Assembly: GCA_020636275.1 (NCBI GenBank)
Contig: JACJYD010000008.1
Location: forward strand, 1-61,577
DNA length: 61,577 bases
Source of the DNA: Lewinellaceae bacterium
GTDB lineage: Bacteria; Bacteroidota; Bacteroidia; Chitinophagales; Saprospiraceae
Direction of reading: 5' to 3'
Below, one piece after another: positions 1 to 7,747 of the stretch. The notes below the pieces were generated by a model, which did not search any database, had not been told where the DNA came from, and saw nothing but the letters and a program-made list of their open reading frames with translations. Made by a program: the position numbers and the translations under genes. The stretch's first letter is position 1, and each line of letters starts with the position of its first letter.

Positions 1-157
1 CGAAGACCTGCTGCTCGACAAGGATACCCTGCAACGCATGTTTATCCTGCGCAACCACCTGGTCGATATGAAACCGGATGAAGCGATGGAATTCCTGCGC
101 AACCATATGGTCCAAACGACCAGCAACGAAGAGTTCCTCTCCTCGATGAACGGTTGA
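1..157 (+). CDS. rho: Transcription termination factor Rho, C-terminal end (partial)
   Basis: The window opens inside this gene. Reading from base 2, the last 51 codons end at TGA 155-157. The tail contains 'LQRMFILRNHLVDM', 'DEAMEFLRNHM' and 'TSNEEFLSSMNG'. These match the C-terminal helices of Rho, where E. coli has 'DAMEFLINKL' and 'TKTNDDF', and match the Bacteroidota form (NEEFL.SMN) even better. Rho is the hexameric RNA helicase that ends transcription of untranslated RNA. The RNA-binding and ATPase domains lie outside the window, so the call rests on the tail alone. A strong hairpin terminator follows 9 bases after the stop and is shared with the convergent OmpA gene. Confidence 0.8.
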   Translation, partial: EDLLLDKDTLQRMFILRNHLVDMKPDEAMEFLRNHMVQTTSNEEFLSSMNG

Positions 158-166
158 TCCCCGGCA

Positions 167-220
167 GACATAAAAAAGAAAGGGCCCGGTCGTTCGACCG
201 GGCCCTTTCTTTTTTATGTC
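167..220. terminator. Bidirectional intrinsic terminator between rho and the OmpA-like gene
   Basis: A perfect 25-bp inverted repeat (167-191 with 196-220) has a 4-base GTTC loop. The GC-rich core GGGCCCGGTC is flanked by A6 on one side and T6 on the other, so it can end transcription on both strands between two convergent genes. Confidence 0.93.
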
Positions 221-232
221 AATTCTCCTCTA

Positions 233-997
233 TTACTTCACTGCATCGTAGATCTTCTTCAGATTCGGCTCGAGGATGAACTCCGTTCTGCGGTTTGCCT
301 GACGGGTTTCCGGAGATTTCGGGTTTTCCGTAACAGCCGGGCTGTATTCCCCGTTACCGGCAGCCGTGATCTGCGTGGGAGCAACACCTTGCTTGATCAG
401 TTCACGAACGACCGAAACCGAGCGAGCTACGCTGAGGTCCCAGTTGTCGCCGTATGCAGCACCCTGAACCAGGGCCTGATCGTCGGTATGGCCTTCTACC
501 CGCAGGTGCAGGTCCGGATTAGCAGTCATAATCCCAGCCATCTTAGCCAGAACTTCCTTGTCTGCTTTGCTCAGACGAGCAGAACCACTCTTGAAGAGCA
601 CTTTCTCCGGCATCGAGATATACAGGCGCTCGTTGTCACCATCCACCGTCAAACCAAGTGCCTGGTAGTCGGCAAATGCCGATTCCACATCGCTTTTCAG
701 GCTTTGAAGTTCTTTCTCCTTCATGTCTACCATTTGCTTGATCTTGTCGATCTCGCCTTTGGTTTTTTCCAAGTCTGCCTTAACTGCAGCAATATCCTTG
801 CTCAGTGCATCCTTGTCCTGCATCAACTGGGCATTTTCCTGCTCCAGTTTTTTAATGGCATCCTGGCTTTCTGCCAATGACTTGGCCAATTGATCTTTTT
901 CTTCCATAAGCATGTTGTATTTCTTGCTGGAAACACAGGAAGAAAACATCACCAGTACAGCCAAACTCAGGACGGTAAGTCTAATTGCAAATTTCAT
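233..997 (-). CDS. OmpA-family lipoprotein with coiled coil
   Basis: 254 residues. The N-terminus is a lipoprotein signal, with a hydrophobic stretch at residues 5-18 and lipobox FSSC (Cys21). Residues about 25-105 are a charged heptad-type coiled coil rich in K, E and Q. Residues about 125-245 are an OmpA C-terminal peptidoglycan-binding domain, with 'LHLRVEGHTDD' and the later 'NRRTEF' arginines that contact diaminopimelate in this family. By family knowledge it ties the outer membrane to peptidoglycan from the periplasm. It is transcribed alone on the minus strand and converges on rho across a shared terminator. A -7-like box lies at 1085-1092. Which OmpA/Pal subtype it is cannot be told from sequence alone. 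Confidence 0.88.
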   Translation of the reverse strand: MKFAIRLTVLSLAVLVMFSSCVSSKKYNMLMEEKDQLAKSLAESQDAIKKLEQENAQLMQDKDALSKDIAAVKADLEKTKGEIDKIKQMVDMKEKELQSLKSDVESAFADYQALGLTVDGDNERLYISMPEKVLFKSGSARLSKADKEVLAKMAGIMTANPDLHLRVEGHTDDQALVQGAAYGDNWDLSVARSVSVVRELIKQGVAPTQITAAGNGEYSPAVTENPKSPETRQANRRTEFILEPNLKKIYDAVK

Positions 998-1084
998 GTT
1001 CTCGCTTTTTGTTAAAGAATTTTTGCTATGGCTTTCGTTTAGAAGTTGGAGTCGAATGTCTTTTCATTTCACTCTATTCCGCGT

Positions 1085-1092
1085 CAAAAATA
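1085..1092 (-). promoter_or_regulatory. Bacteroidota -7 box for the OmpA lipoprotein gene
   Basis: The complement reads TATTTTTG, matching TAnnTTTG. It lies about 90 bases upstream of the start codon at 997. No clear -33 TTTG was picked out. Confidence 0.45.
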
Positions 1093-1345
1093 ACAAAAGA
1101 CTATTAAAAAGTGGGGGTTTTGCCAATTCAAGTTGCTTTTTTCCTGCACTTTTCCGCAATATCATCCCTACCCCATCACCTTTATAGGTCATGGGGCCAA
1201 AATGTTCGCCTTTGTTAATAAAATTTTGCCTCTGCACAGGCGTTCCTTATTTGTATCCTTCAAAAAACAGCGCTGTGTCATTTCGTTTGTGTGGAATCAT
1301 TCCACAGCAATCTCCCTCCTATGGAATATTAATGCCACGGCTCCT

Positions 1346-1353
1346 TATATTTG
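1346..1353 (+). promoter_or_regulatory. Bacteroidota -7 box upstream of purN
   Basis: TATATTTG, followed by GCAGAG. It matches TAnnTTTG and is the only good match I found in the 538-base gap 998-1535. It implies a leader of about 180 bases that would contain the palindrome at 1394-1475. The rest of this gap holds no convincing ORF. Confidence 0.5.
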
Positions 1354-1393
1354 CAGAGATGGCTGGGTGAACAAAAACACCCTTGGATAAATG

Positions 1394-1475
1394 TTAAGTT
1401 CTCTGACATAATTAATTTATAAACAAATTTCGCCGCGGCCGGCGGCGAAATTTGTTTGATTAATCTTGTCACATT
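1394..1475. repeat. Mosaic palindromic repeat, copy 1
   Basis: A 16-bp perfect stem (1421-1436 with 1442-1457) has a GGCCG loop and a GC-rich centre. Outside it, TGACATAATTAAT on the left pairs imperfectly with ATTAATCTTGTCA on the right. The left flank (TTAAGTTCTCTG onward) recurs at 53406 and in part at 23501. The right half (from the AAACAAATTTCGCCGC stem to TTGTCACAT) recurs at 18949-19003. Confidence 0.85.
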
Positions 1476-1535
1476 GCTCAGATCGATGTTTGGTTTGTTA
1501 TTATTCTAGATCCCCTATGGAAAAATTTTGATTGT

Positions 1536-2138
1536 GTGGTCCGTATAGCCATTTTCGCTTCTGGTACCGGGACAAATGCCCGGAAAATCATGGAATATTT
1601 CGAAGGCTCCTCCGAAGTAGAGGTGGTGTTGGTCATTTCCAACCGAAAGGATGCCTTTGTTCTGCAAATAGCGGCCGAAAAGGGTATCCCCACCCTTCTT
1701 CTCGACCGCAAATCCTTCTATGAAACGCAGACCCTGCTCCTCACCCTGGAGGAGTATTCTGTTTCGCTGATCATCCTGGCCGGATTTCTCTGGCTTTTGC
1801 CCGGCTACCTGGTCAGGGCCTATGAACGCCGGATCATCAACATTCACCCGGCCTTGCTCCCCAAATTCGGAGGGAAAGGCATGTATGGACACCACGTACA
1901 TGAAGCCGTACTGGCAGCCGGCGAAAAGGAATCCGGCATTACCATCCATCTCGTCGATGAGGTCTACGACCATGGCTCACCCCTCTTTCAAGCCCGCTGC
2001 CCGGTCGACTCCACCGACACCCCCGACCTCCTGGCCCAAAAAGTTCAACTGCTCGAGCACCGCTATTACCCCCAAGTGATCGATGAATACATTCGGGAAA
2101 CGCTGCCTTTCCTGCTACACAAAATCAAACCGTCATGA
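1536..2138 (+). CDS. purN: Phosphoribosylglycinamide formyltransferase (GART)
   Basis: 200 residues, normal for PurN. It transfers a formyl group from 10-formyl-THF to GAR in purine synthesis, in the cytoplasm. The N-terminus has the nucleotide-binding loop 'IAIFASGTGTNA'. The catalytic segment 'NIHPALLPKFGGKGMYG' carries the Asn and His of the family, and 'HLVDEVYDHGSPLFQ' supplies the catalytic Asp. The start is GTG at 1536, because no in-frame ATG lies between it and the upstream stop and the protein aligns from residue 2. The stop overlaps the start of the next gene by 4 bases (ATGATG), so the two are probably translationally coupled, although their functions look unrelated. Confidence 0.95.
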   Translation: MVRIAIFASGTGTNARKIMEYFEGSSEVEVVLVISNRKDAFVLQIAAEKGIPTLLLDRKSFYETQTLLLTLEEYSVSLIILAGFLWLLPGYLVRAYERRIINIHPALLPKFGGKGMYGHHVHEAVLAAGEKESGITIHLVDEVYDHGSPLFQARCPVDSTDTPDLLAQKVQLLEHRYYPQVIDEYIRETLPFLLHKIKPS

Positions 2139-4063
2139 TGGCCCAAAAACTATCTTTCCTTTTACTCCTGCTGCTATTGACCCCTTTCTCTTCGGAAGCG
2201 CAAAACTGGCGAAAAAACGCCAAGGAAGCTGACGACCTCTATTCAAAGGGATTATATCTGGAAGCAGCCGACCTCTATCAGGCAGCCTGGGCTCAAAAAC
2301 CGAAAAAAACGGACCTGGCCTACAAGGCCGGTGAAGCCTATATGCTCAACAAAAGCTATTCCAATGCGGCATCGGCCTATTCTCAGACTCTGGATAAAGC
2401 CAAAAGCTATCCGCTCGTGGGCCTCAAATACGCCAGGGCTCAGAAGCAAGCCGGAGAGTACGCCGAAGCAAGCCGGGCCTTTTCCAGCTTCATCGGCACC
2501 TATAAGGGAAACGACCTCGATCAGATGTCCCAGATCGTGGAGAATGAGATCCGCGGCTGCGAACTGGGCCTGAAGATCCAAAACGACCCCTCCCCGAAGG
2601 GCGTTCAGGTCGTACACCTCAACTCCAATATAAATACCCCCTATACGGAGTTTGCCCCCATCCCTTACAACGAGGAGATCCTTTATTTTTCCTCGACGAG
2701 CGAAGGACGCGCCCAAATTTATCGTTCACAATACGATCAGGGAGAATGGGGCCCCGCTTCCCTTTCGACCAGCTTCCCCGAGATCGAAAAAGACCACTTC
2801 TGCAACGGAACCCTCACACCCGACAACAAGCGTTTCTACTTTACCATCTGCACCACTGCGGAGAAAAAGGGGCAATTTGTCACCCGTTGCGCGATCTACG
2901 TGACCAAACGACAGGGGAATACCTGGTCCCTCCCCGAACGGCTGCGCGACTATGTAAACCTGGAAGACGCCACCACCACCCAGCCTTTCGTGATCTTTAA
3001 CGGCACCACCGAGATCCTCTACTTTTCTTCCGACCGGCCCGGAGGGTACGGCGGCCTGGATATCTGGTACATTACCCGCGATATCAACAGCAAGGATTTC
3101 GACTTTACCTATCCCGTCAACTGTGGCCCGGTCGTCAATACCTCCATGGATGAAATTACGCCCTACTACGACCTGGAAGAAGCTGCGCTCTATTTTTCAT
3201 CGACCGGCCATATTTCCATCGGTGGGTATGATGTCCAAAAAGCTTCCGGTAGCCGCTCTCAATGGAAAGATGTAGAGAACCTGGGCGCTCCGTTCAACTC
3301 CAGCGCTGACGACTATTATTTCATCCGCTCCCCTTCCAAACGCATGGGATTCTTTGTATCCAACCGATCGCCGGGACAAGGAAGCGCCACTAACAACGAA
3401 GATATCTTTCAGTTTTTCTACGAACTCGGCAACTTGTCGGAAGACTACCCCACGGTTAGCGGATACGTATATGACAAACTGACGGGAGAGGTCCTGAGCG
3501 ATGTAGAGGTAGAAGTGGCCGAGATCACGGAAAAAGGGGATCGCTTCCAGGTCGGCAAAGAGCGCTTTGCAGACGGCAACTACTCCTTTTCACTGCTCAA
3601 CGACCGGACCTATGAGATCACCGCCCGCAAGGACGGGTTCAAACCAAGTACGATCTCCCTGCAAACCACCAGGCCACGTCCTTCCGAAAAAGGGTTTAGC
3701 AACCCTATTTTCCTGAATAATATCAGCCGCCCCATGCCCCCGCCTCCCCCTCGCGAGGTGGAAAAAACCCCGCCTCCGGTCGAAACGCCGCCACCGCCAC
3801 CGGTTGCTTTCCAGCCTACCGCCTACCGCCTGCAGGTCAGTGCTGTAAAAAATTTCCAACCGGAGCGATTTTCCGCACTGGAGGATATTGGGCAGATCCA
3901 GACCGAGGAGATCCCGGGCAGAGGGTTGATCCGGGTGATGGTGGGCGATTTTTCCAGTTTGGAAGAGGCCAGACAAGCGCAGGGCAACGCCACTAAAAAA
4001 GGCTTTAAAGGAAGTATAATTGTGCTCTACGAAAACGGAGAGCGCATTCGAACCCTGGATTAA
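2135..4063 (+). CDS. PorE-like periplasmic protein: TPR, beta-propeller, CRD and SPOR domain
   Basis: 642 residues with a signal peptide (cleavage near SSEAQ, about residue 22). In order: TPR-like helices (about 25-140, 'DLYSKGLYLEAADLYQAAW'), PD40/WD40-like propeller blades (about 170-440, repeated 'ILYFSS', 'ALYFSS', 'GGLDIW'), a carboxypeptidase-regulatory-like fold (about 445-520, 'VSGYVYDKLTGEVLSD'), a Pro-rich linker, and a C-terminal SPOR-type domain (about 560-640, 'YRLQVSAVKNF ... IRVMVGDFSS'). TPR-propeller-CRD is the order known for PorE, the T9SS protein that anchors PorLM to peptidoglycan, but PorE ends in an OmpA domain. SPOR domains also bind (denuded) peptidoglycan, so the architecture could do the same job. 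That role is an inference. It overlaps purN by 4 bases and, convergently, the next gene by 4 bases. Confidence 0.8.
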   Translation: MMAQKLSFLLLLLLLTPFSSEAQNWRKNAKEADDLYSKGLYLEAADLYQAAWAQKPKKTDLAYKAGEAYMLNKSYSNAASAYSQTLDKAKSYPLVGLKYARAQKQAGEYAEASRAFSSFIGTYKGNDLDQMSQIVENEIRGCELGLKIQNDPSPKGVQVVHLNSNINTPYTEFAPIPYNEEILYFSSTSEGRAQIYRSQYDQGEWGPASLSTSFPEIEKDHFCNGTLTPDNKRFYFTICTTAEKKGQFVTRCAIYVTKRQGNTWSLPERLRDYVNLEDATTTQPFVIFNGTTEILYFSSDRPGGYGGLDIWYITRDINSKDFDFTYPVNCGPVVNTSMDEITPYYDLEEAALYFSSTGHISIGGYDVQKASGSRSQWKDVENLGAPFNSSADDYYFIRSPSKRMGFFVSNRSPGQGSATNNEDIFQFFYELGNLSEDYPTVSGYVYDKLTGEVLSDVEVEVAEITEKGDRFQVGKERFADGNYSFSLLNDRTYEITARKDGFKPSTISLQTTRPRPSEKGFSNPIFLNNISRPMPPPPPREVEKTPPPVETPPPPPVAFQPTAYRLQVSAVKNFQPERFSALEDIGQIQTEEIPGRGLIRVMVGDFSSLEEARQAQGNATKKGFKGSIIVLYENGERIRTLD

Positions 4064-4509
4064 AGTACTTCCACCCTGGCAGCAACATCCGGGTATTCCT
4101 CCAGGAATATGCGCCATCGCGAGCGGCTGCCCAGAAAGACGATGCGACGCCCAAAGGACCCCGGCTCCTTGAGGTATATGTAGATAATGGGAAAAAAGAG
4201 GAACTGCTGCTGCACCACCTTTTCAATACTACTCCAGGGGTAGCGAACGGATTTGAAGAAGTTGGTGACAAAGACGAAATCGGTATCCATCTCCACCCGC
4301 TTGAGTTGCAGAAATGTAAAGTAGAGGAGGCCAGCTCCGGTCAGGAAAATGGCCGTAATGGCCAGGCGCAGGTCCAAATGTGCCAGGGCTCCGGCCTTCT
4401 CCGGAGATACCACCCAGGCGGTAATGGTCAACAAGCCAAAGAACACCAGCCAAAAGATGGGAATGAACAACTTGAACGGCAGTGTCAGATTGGATGAAAC
4501 TTGCTGCAT
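4060..4509 (-). CDS. Small membrane protein, possible bacterial PH-like domain
   Basis: 149 residues. Two hydrophobic segments (about 13-34 and 48-68) are followed by a soluble C-terminal part with 'VEMDTDFVFVTNFFKSVRYPWSSIEKV' (in two blocks) that looks like the start of a PH-like beta-barrel. Two TM helices then a PH-like fold is a common layout for small envelope proteins of unknown role. The gene lies 6 bases downstream of tatC on the same strand, so the two are probably one transcript. Its last codons overlap the converging PorE-like gene. No specific function can be assigned. Confidence 0.65.
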   Translation of the reverse strand: MQQVSSNLTLPFKLFIPIFWLVFFGLLTITAWVVSPEKAGALAHLDLRLAITAIFLTGAGLLYFTFLQLKRVEMDTDFVFVTNFFKSVRYPWSSIEKVVQQQFLFFPIIYIYLKEPGSFGRRIVFLGSRSRWRIFLEEYPDVAARVEVL

Positions 4510-4515
4510 AAAATA

Positions 4516-5379
4516 TTATCCTTTTTGTTCTTTGGGCGGGGTCCCCCCATATTCTGCCTCCTCCTTCTCTTTCTCTTTGCGGACCACCCACGCAGCAATA
4601 AAAATGCTCACCTCATAGAGAATGTAAAGAGGGGTGCCCAAAAGCATTTGGGACATGACGTCTGGAGGCGTCAGCACCGCCGCTACGACCAAAGTCAGGA
4701 CGATGGCATGTTTGCGGTATTGCCGCATAAACTCCGGGGTAACCAGCCCTACTCTTGCCAGAAAATAAACGACCACCGGCAGTTCGAACACCAATCCTGC
4801 CGGTGCGGTAAACATCAACATGTAGCCGATATAGGACGAAACCGTGGGAATGTTCTCCACCCCGGGCAAGGTATAACCCATCAAAAAGCTGATGGCAAAG
4901 GGGGAAATGATAAAATAGCCGAACAATACCCCCACCAGAAACAAGGTGGAACAGATCGCGACGACCCGCCGGGTAGCCATCTGCTCATTTTCGTGCAGGC
5001 CCGGTCTGATAAACTTCCAGAACTGCCAGAAAACATAGGGAAATACCGCGATGAACCCCAGTGCAAAAGAAGCTTTGATACTAATGATAAAAGACTCGCC
5101 AAATCCAACCGCCTGCTTGGTAAACTCCGGCGGTTGAATGCAAAAACGCTGGCCCAGGGAGCAAAAAAAACGGTAGGTAGGAAAATCGATGTTGCTGGGC
5201 CCGAAGATCACATAGGTAAACAACCACTTGTTGAATATCCAGAAGATGATCCCCACAAGGGCAACGGCCACCAGGGAATTGATTATGCGCGTGCGCAACT
5301 CATCGAGGTGGTCCAGAAAAGACATTTCCGTTTGTTCTTCTTTCGGCTGCTTATCGATATTATATTTATCCCGCAACAT
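4516..5379 (-). CDS. tatC: Sec-independent protein translocase TatC
   Basis: 287 residues from the chosen ATG at 5379. TatC is the core receptor of the twin-arginine system and binds RR signal peptides in the inner membrane. The family signature is at the N-terminus: 'MSFLDHLDELRTRIINSL'. Six hydrophobic segments follow, with 'FPYVFWQFWKFIRPGL' and the late 'LTPPDVMSQMLLGTPLYILYE' typical of TatC. The open frame extends upstream to 5508, but that stretch has no homology and contains a -7 box at 5406-5413, so the start at 5379 is preferred. No tatA/tatB is seen nearby. It is divergent from the exchanger at 5520. Confidence 0.95.
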   Translation of the reverse strand: MLRDKYNIDKQPKEEQTEMSFLDHLDELRTRIINSLVAVALVGIIFWIFNKWLFTYVIFGPSNIDFPTYRFFCSLGQRFCIQPPEFTKQAVGFGESFIISIKASFALGFIAVFPYVFWQFWKFIRPGLHENEQMATRRVVAICSTLFLVGVLFGYFIISPFAISFLMGYTLPGVENIPTVSSYIGYMLMFTAPAGLVFELPVVVYFLARVGLVTPEFMRQYRKHAIVLTLVVAAVLTPPDVMSQMLLGTPLYILYEVSIFIAAWVVRKEKEKEEAEYGGTPPKEQKG

Positions 5380-5405
5380 ACGCTTCGTATTCTGGATTAC
5401 GCATG

Positions 5406-5413
5406 CAAATCTA
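5406..5413 (-). promoter_or_regulatory. tatC: -7 box for tatC
   Basis: The complement reads TAGATTTG (TAnnTTTG), 27-34 bases upstream of the chosen tatC start. It supports starting translation at 5379. Confidence 0.6.
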
Positions 5414-5483
5414 GGAAAAAGCCTTGGGTTTCCCCGTCCACTGTGTTTTTTATTGATTAAAGAAGGACTCCAAAAGAAAAATG

Positions 5484-5491
5484 TATTTTTG
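5484..5491 (+). promoter_or_regulatory. -7 box for the cation exchanger gene
   Basis: TATTTTTG (TAnnTTTG), ending 28 bases before the ATG at 5520. With the box at 5406 it forms a divergent promoter pair. Confidence 0.6.
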
Positions 5492-5519
5492 CCCGCGTCT
5501 CGATTCAATCTGTTGATCC

Positions 5520-6452
5520 ATGGCCTGGGAACTGACCCTCTATGCGCTGCTGTTCATTGTCAGCCTTTCTGCACTGCTGAAAGCCTCGGGCTGGTTCGTG
5601 GATTCAGCCGAGCGCATTGGGCTATCCCTGGGCATTCCACCGTTCGTCATCGGCGTAACGATCATCGCATTCGGCACATCCCTGCCCGAACTGGCCTCCT
5701 CAATTGCAGCCGTACTGGCGGGTGAATCGGAGATCGTCGTCGGAAATGTGGTCGGCTCCAACATCACCAATATTCTCCTGATCATCGGGCTGGTAGCCAT
5801 CGTCAGTAAAGAGGTGCAACTCGAGTTCCGGGTCATGGATACCGAAATCCCCCTGCTGATCGGTTCCGCGCTCCTGCTTTGGTTCACGCTCCGCGACCAG
5901 CAATTCACCTGGATGGAAGTCGGTCTGCTGTTGTCCGCTATGGTGGTATTTGTGGTCAGTTCCATGCAGGGGAATGGCCGTTCTCCAAAAGAAGACCGGA
6001 CCAAGGTTTCCTGGAAAAGCTATGCCATTCTGCTGATCAGTATCGTATTGGTATCTCTCGGCGCAAACTACACCATTCTTGCCATTCAGAAAACCTCCAG
6101 CCTGATCGGCATCGGTTCGGAGATCCTTGCCCTCACCGTAGTATCGCTTGGCACTTCGCTCCCCGAAGTCGTGGTAAGCATTACCGCAGCCCGCAAAAAC
6201 AAGGTGGGAATGGCGATCGGAAATGTGCTGGGGTCGAATATTTTCAATACCTATACCGTGATGGGCATTCCTGCGCTCTTTGGGAAATTGACCATTCCTT
6301 CGGGGATCGTCGACTTCAGCCTGCCCTTTATGCTAGGGGTCACCTTCTTCTTCGGATTCCTCTGCATCACCCACCGGATCTCCAAAACAGAAGGGGTCCT
6401 GCTCCTTTCCTTCTACCTTTTTTTCCTGATCGAATTGACCACCAACGCCTGA
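5520..6452 (+). CDS. Sodium/calcium exchanger family protein (YrbG-like)
   Basis: 310 residues with about ten hydrophobic segments. It carries the two inverted alpha-repeats of the CaCA superfamily: 'FGTSLPELASSIAAVLAG' with 'GNVVGSNITNILLIIG' near residues 57-93, and 'LGTSLPEVVVSITAARK' with 'GNVLGSNIFNTYTVMG' near 214-250. The acidic residue in each GTSLPE motif coordinates the cation. It should exchange Ca2+ (or another cation) for Na+ or H+ across the inner membrane. It stands alone with its own promoter. Confidence 0.93.
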   Translation: MAWELTLYALLFIVSLSALLKASGWFVDSAERIGLSLGIPPFVIGVTIIAFGTSLPELASSIAAVLAGESEIVVGNVVGSNITNILLIIGLVAIVSKEVQLEFRVMDTEIPLLIGSALLLWFTLRDQQFTWMEVGLLLSAMVVFVVSSMQGNGRSPKEDRTKVSWKSYAILLISIVLVSLGANYTILAIQKTSSLIGIGSEILALTVVSLGTSLPEVVVSITAARKNKVGMAIGNVLGSNIFNTYTVMGIPALFGKLTIPSGIVDFSLPFMLGVTFFFGFLCITHRISKTEGVLLLSFYLFFLIELTTNA

Positions 6453-6510
6453 GCCCCGTTGATTTATCGGCGGAATTTCCCTATCTTATCCCATCATCCA
6501 ACCTCTTTCC

Positions 6511-7323
6511 ATGAAAATTCCGGGAATGCTCACTCTGGGGACCTTCGTCCTTCTCCTTTCCGCCGCCCCGCCCGCTTTTCGGGAAGACGGGCTCGTCGCC
6601 TACTACTCCTTCAACCACTGCGATGCCCGCGACGACTCGGGCAACGGGTCGAACGGGCAACTGTACGGTTATACCTCCTGCCACTGCGGCATCGAAGAAT
6701 ACGGACTCCTGCTGGATGGCCGGACAGCCTACATCGAATTTCCAGGGCCCGTCAACAAATACTTTACCACCTCCGATTTCTCCCTGAGCTTTTACTTCCG
6801 GCCCATGCAATTCGGCCCTTTCCCCCAGAACCTGCTCTCCAAAAGGAGCGATTGCGGGGAAGACCTTCTCCTCGACCTGAATTTCAACTCCAATTACGGA
6901 CTGGTGGAGACTGAGTTTCAGGAAGCGAAGTACAAAGGTTACCGGGATATCTCCCCACCCACCGACACTACGACCTGGCTGCATTTCGCCCTCGTCCGGG
7001 AAGGTACCTGGGCCTACACCTATATCAATGGCGTGCTGCAAAAACAGGAACGAAAATGCAGCGGAGTCGACATCACCAATGAAGCCGTGCTCGCCTTTTC
7101 CCATAGCCCGTGCATACAGGATGGAAAGACTATTCCCTTCAAAGGGGTGATCGATGAGCTCAAAGTATTCGGACGCGCCCTTTCCCAGGAAGAGATCGCC
7201 AAGCTCTACGCCCTCCACCCCGTGGAAAGCGCCGAACAGGACTGCCTGGTATTCCGGGAGGAAAAAATACTTCCCGGGAATCAATATCCTGCCCAAAGCG
7301 CTTACCTTTGCGCAGTTCATTAA
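6511..7323 (+). CDS. Secreted LamG-domain protein (no sorting domain)
   Basis: 270 residues with a short signal peptide (about residues 1-22). The body is one LamG/concanavalin-type jelly roll: 'GLVAYYSFNHCDARDDSGN', 'DFSLSFYFRP', 'WLHFALVREG', 'GVIDELKVFGRALSQEEI'. It is a clear paralogue of the gene at 7748 (shared YYSF, DFSISFYFK, ELLLYNRAL). That copy continues into a T9SS type B sorting domain. This one stops after the LamG fold with a short tail of no recognised similarity, so it may be a truncated copy. The tail codons overlap the ybaB promoter at 7303-7310. LamG domains bind glycans or proteins; the ligand is unknown. Confidence 0.75.
   Translation: MKIPGMLTLGTFVLLLSAAPPAFREDGLVAYYSFNHCDARDDSGNGSNGQLYGYTSCHCGIEEYGLLLDGRTAYIEFPGPVNKYFTTSDFSLSFYFRPMQFGPFPQNLLSKRSDCGEDLLLDLNFNSNYGLVETEFQEAKYKGYRDISPPTDTTTWLHFALVREGTWAYTYINGVLQKQERKCSGVDITNEAVLAFSHSPCIQDGKTIPFKGVIDELKVFGRALSQEEIAKLYALHPVESAEQDCLVFREEKILPGNQYPAQSAYLCAVH
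7303..7310 (+). promoter_or_regulatory. -7 box for ybaB, inside the end of the LamG gene
   Basis: TACCTTTG followed by CGC, a textbook TAnnTTTG match, 43 bases upstream of the chosen ybaB ATG (7353) and inside the last codons of the upstream gene. Confidence 0.65.
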
Positions 7324-7352
7324 AAGCCCGCACTCCTCTAAAAATCATCAAT

Positions 7353-7670
7353 ATGTTCGGAGACATGTTCGGCAACATGGAAGAAAAACAGCAGGAAATG
7401 CGCAAGCGCCTGGCTGAAATTATGGTCGAAGGTTCCGCAGGCGACGGCGCCGTTGTCGTCAAAGCCAACGCCAACCGGGAAATTATCAACATTGCTATCC
7501 AAAAGGATGCTTTCGACCCCAACGATCTTGAACAGCTCGAAGACCTTTTGGTCGTTGCGATCAACCGGGCGCTCGACGACGCCGCAGTCGTCGAAGCCAA
7601 TGAAACCGAAAACCTGCTCAAAGACATGATGCCTCCCGGCTTGGGTGACCTGAGAGATCTTTTCGGGTAA
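7353..7670 (+). CDS. YbaB/EbfC family nucleoid-associated protein
   Basis: 105 residues from ATG 7353 (MFGDMFGNMEEKQQEM). The frame is open from 7308, but the extra residues are not family-like. The layout is an N-terminal helix with coiled-coil character, a central beta region 'GAVVVKANANREIINIAI', and a C-terminal helix 'DLLVVAINRALDDA' ending in 'GLGDLFG'-like residues. YbaB proteins are small dimers that bind DNA, and are often encoded next to dnaX-recR, which is not the case here. It sits between two LamG paralogues with its own promoter. Confidence 0.9.
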   Translation: MFGDMFGNMEEKQQEMRKRLAEIMVEGSAGDGAVVVKANANREIINIAIQKDAFDPNDLEQLEDLLVVAINRALDDAAVVEANETENLLKDMMPPGLGDLRDLFG

Positions 7671-7696
7671 AATATCCTCATTCCGCTTACGTTAAG

Positions 7697-7729
7697 AAGG
7701 AGGTGCTGCCAAATGCTTCACCTCCTTTT
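7697..7729 (+). terminator. Hairpin after ybaB
   Basis: A 9-bp stem AAGGAGGTG (7697-7705) pairs with CACCTCCTT (7719-7727), followed by a short T run. It probably ends the ybaB transcript. The left arm resembles a Shine-Dalgarno sequence but leads to no gene. Confidence 0.5.
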
Positions 7730-7747
7730 CAAAAAAATGCCGTTACC

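Noticed and set aside
998..1535. Small genes or a riboswitch upstream of purN
   Set aside because: The short plus-strand frames there have no start context or similarity, and I could not fold a known riboswitch; only the promoter box and palindrome are supported.
4501..5460. A 319-codon plus-strand frame opposite tatC
   Set aside because: Antisense to a clear TatC; His/Lys/Gln-rich with no family features.
7697..7709. AAGGAGGTG as a ribosome binding site
   Set aside because: It pairs in a hairpin and leads only to an ATG that begins no supported gene; other genes here lack such sites.
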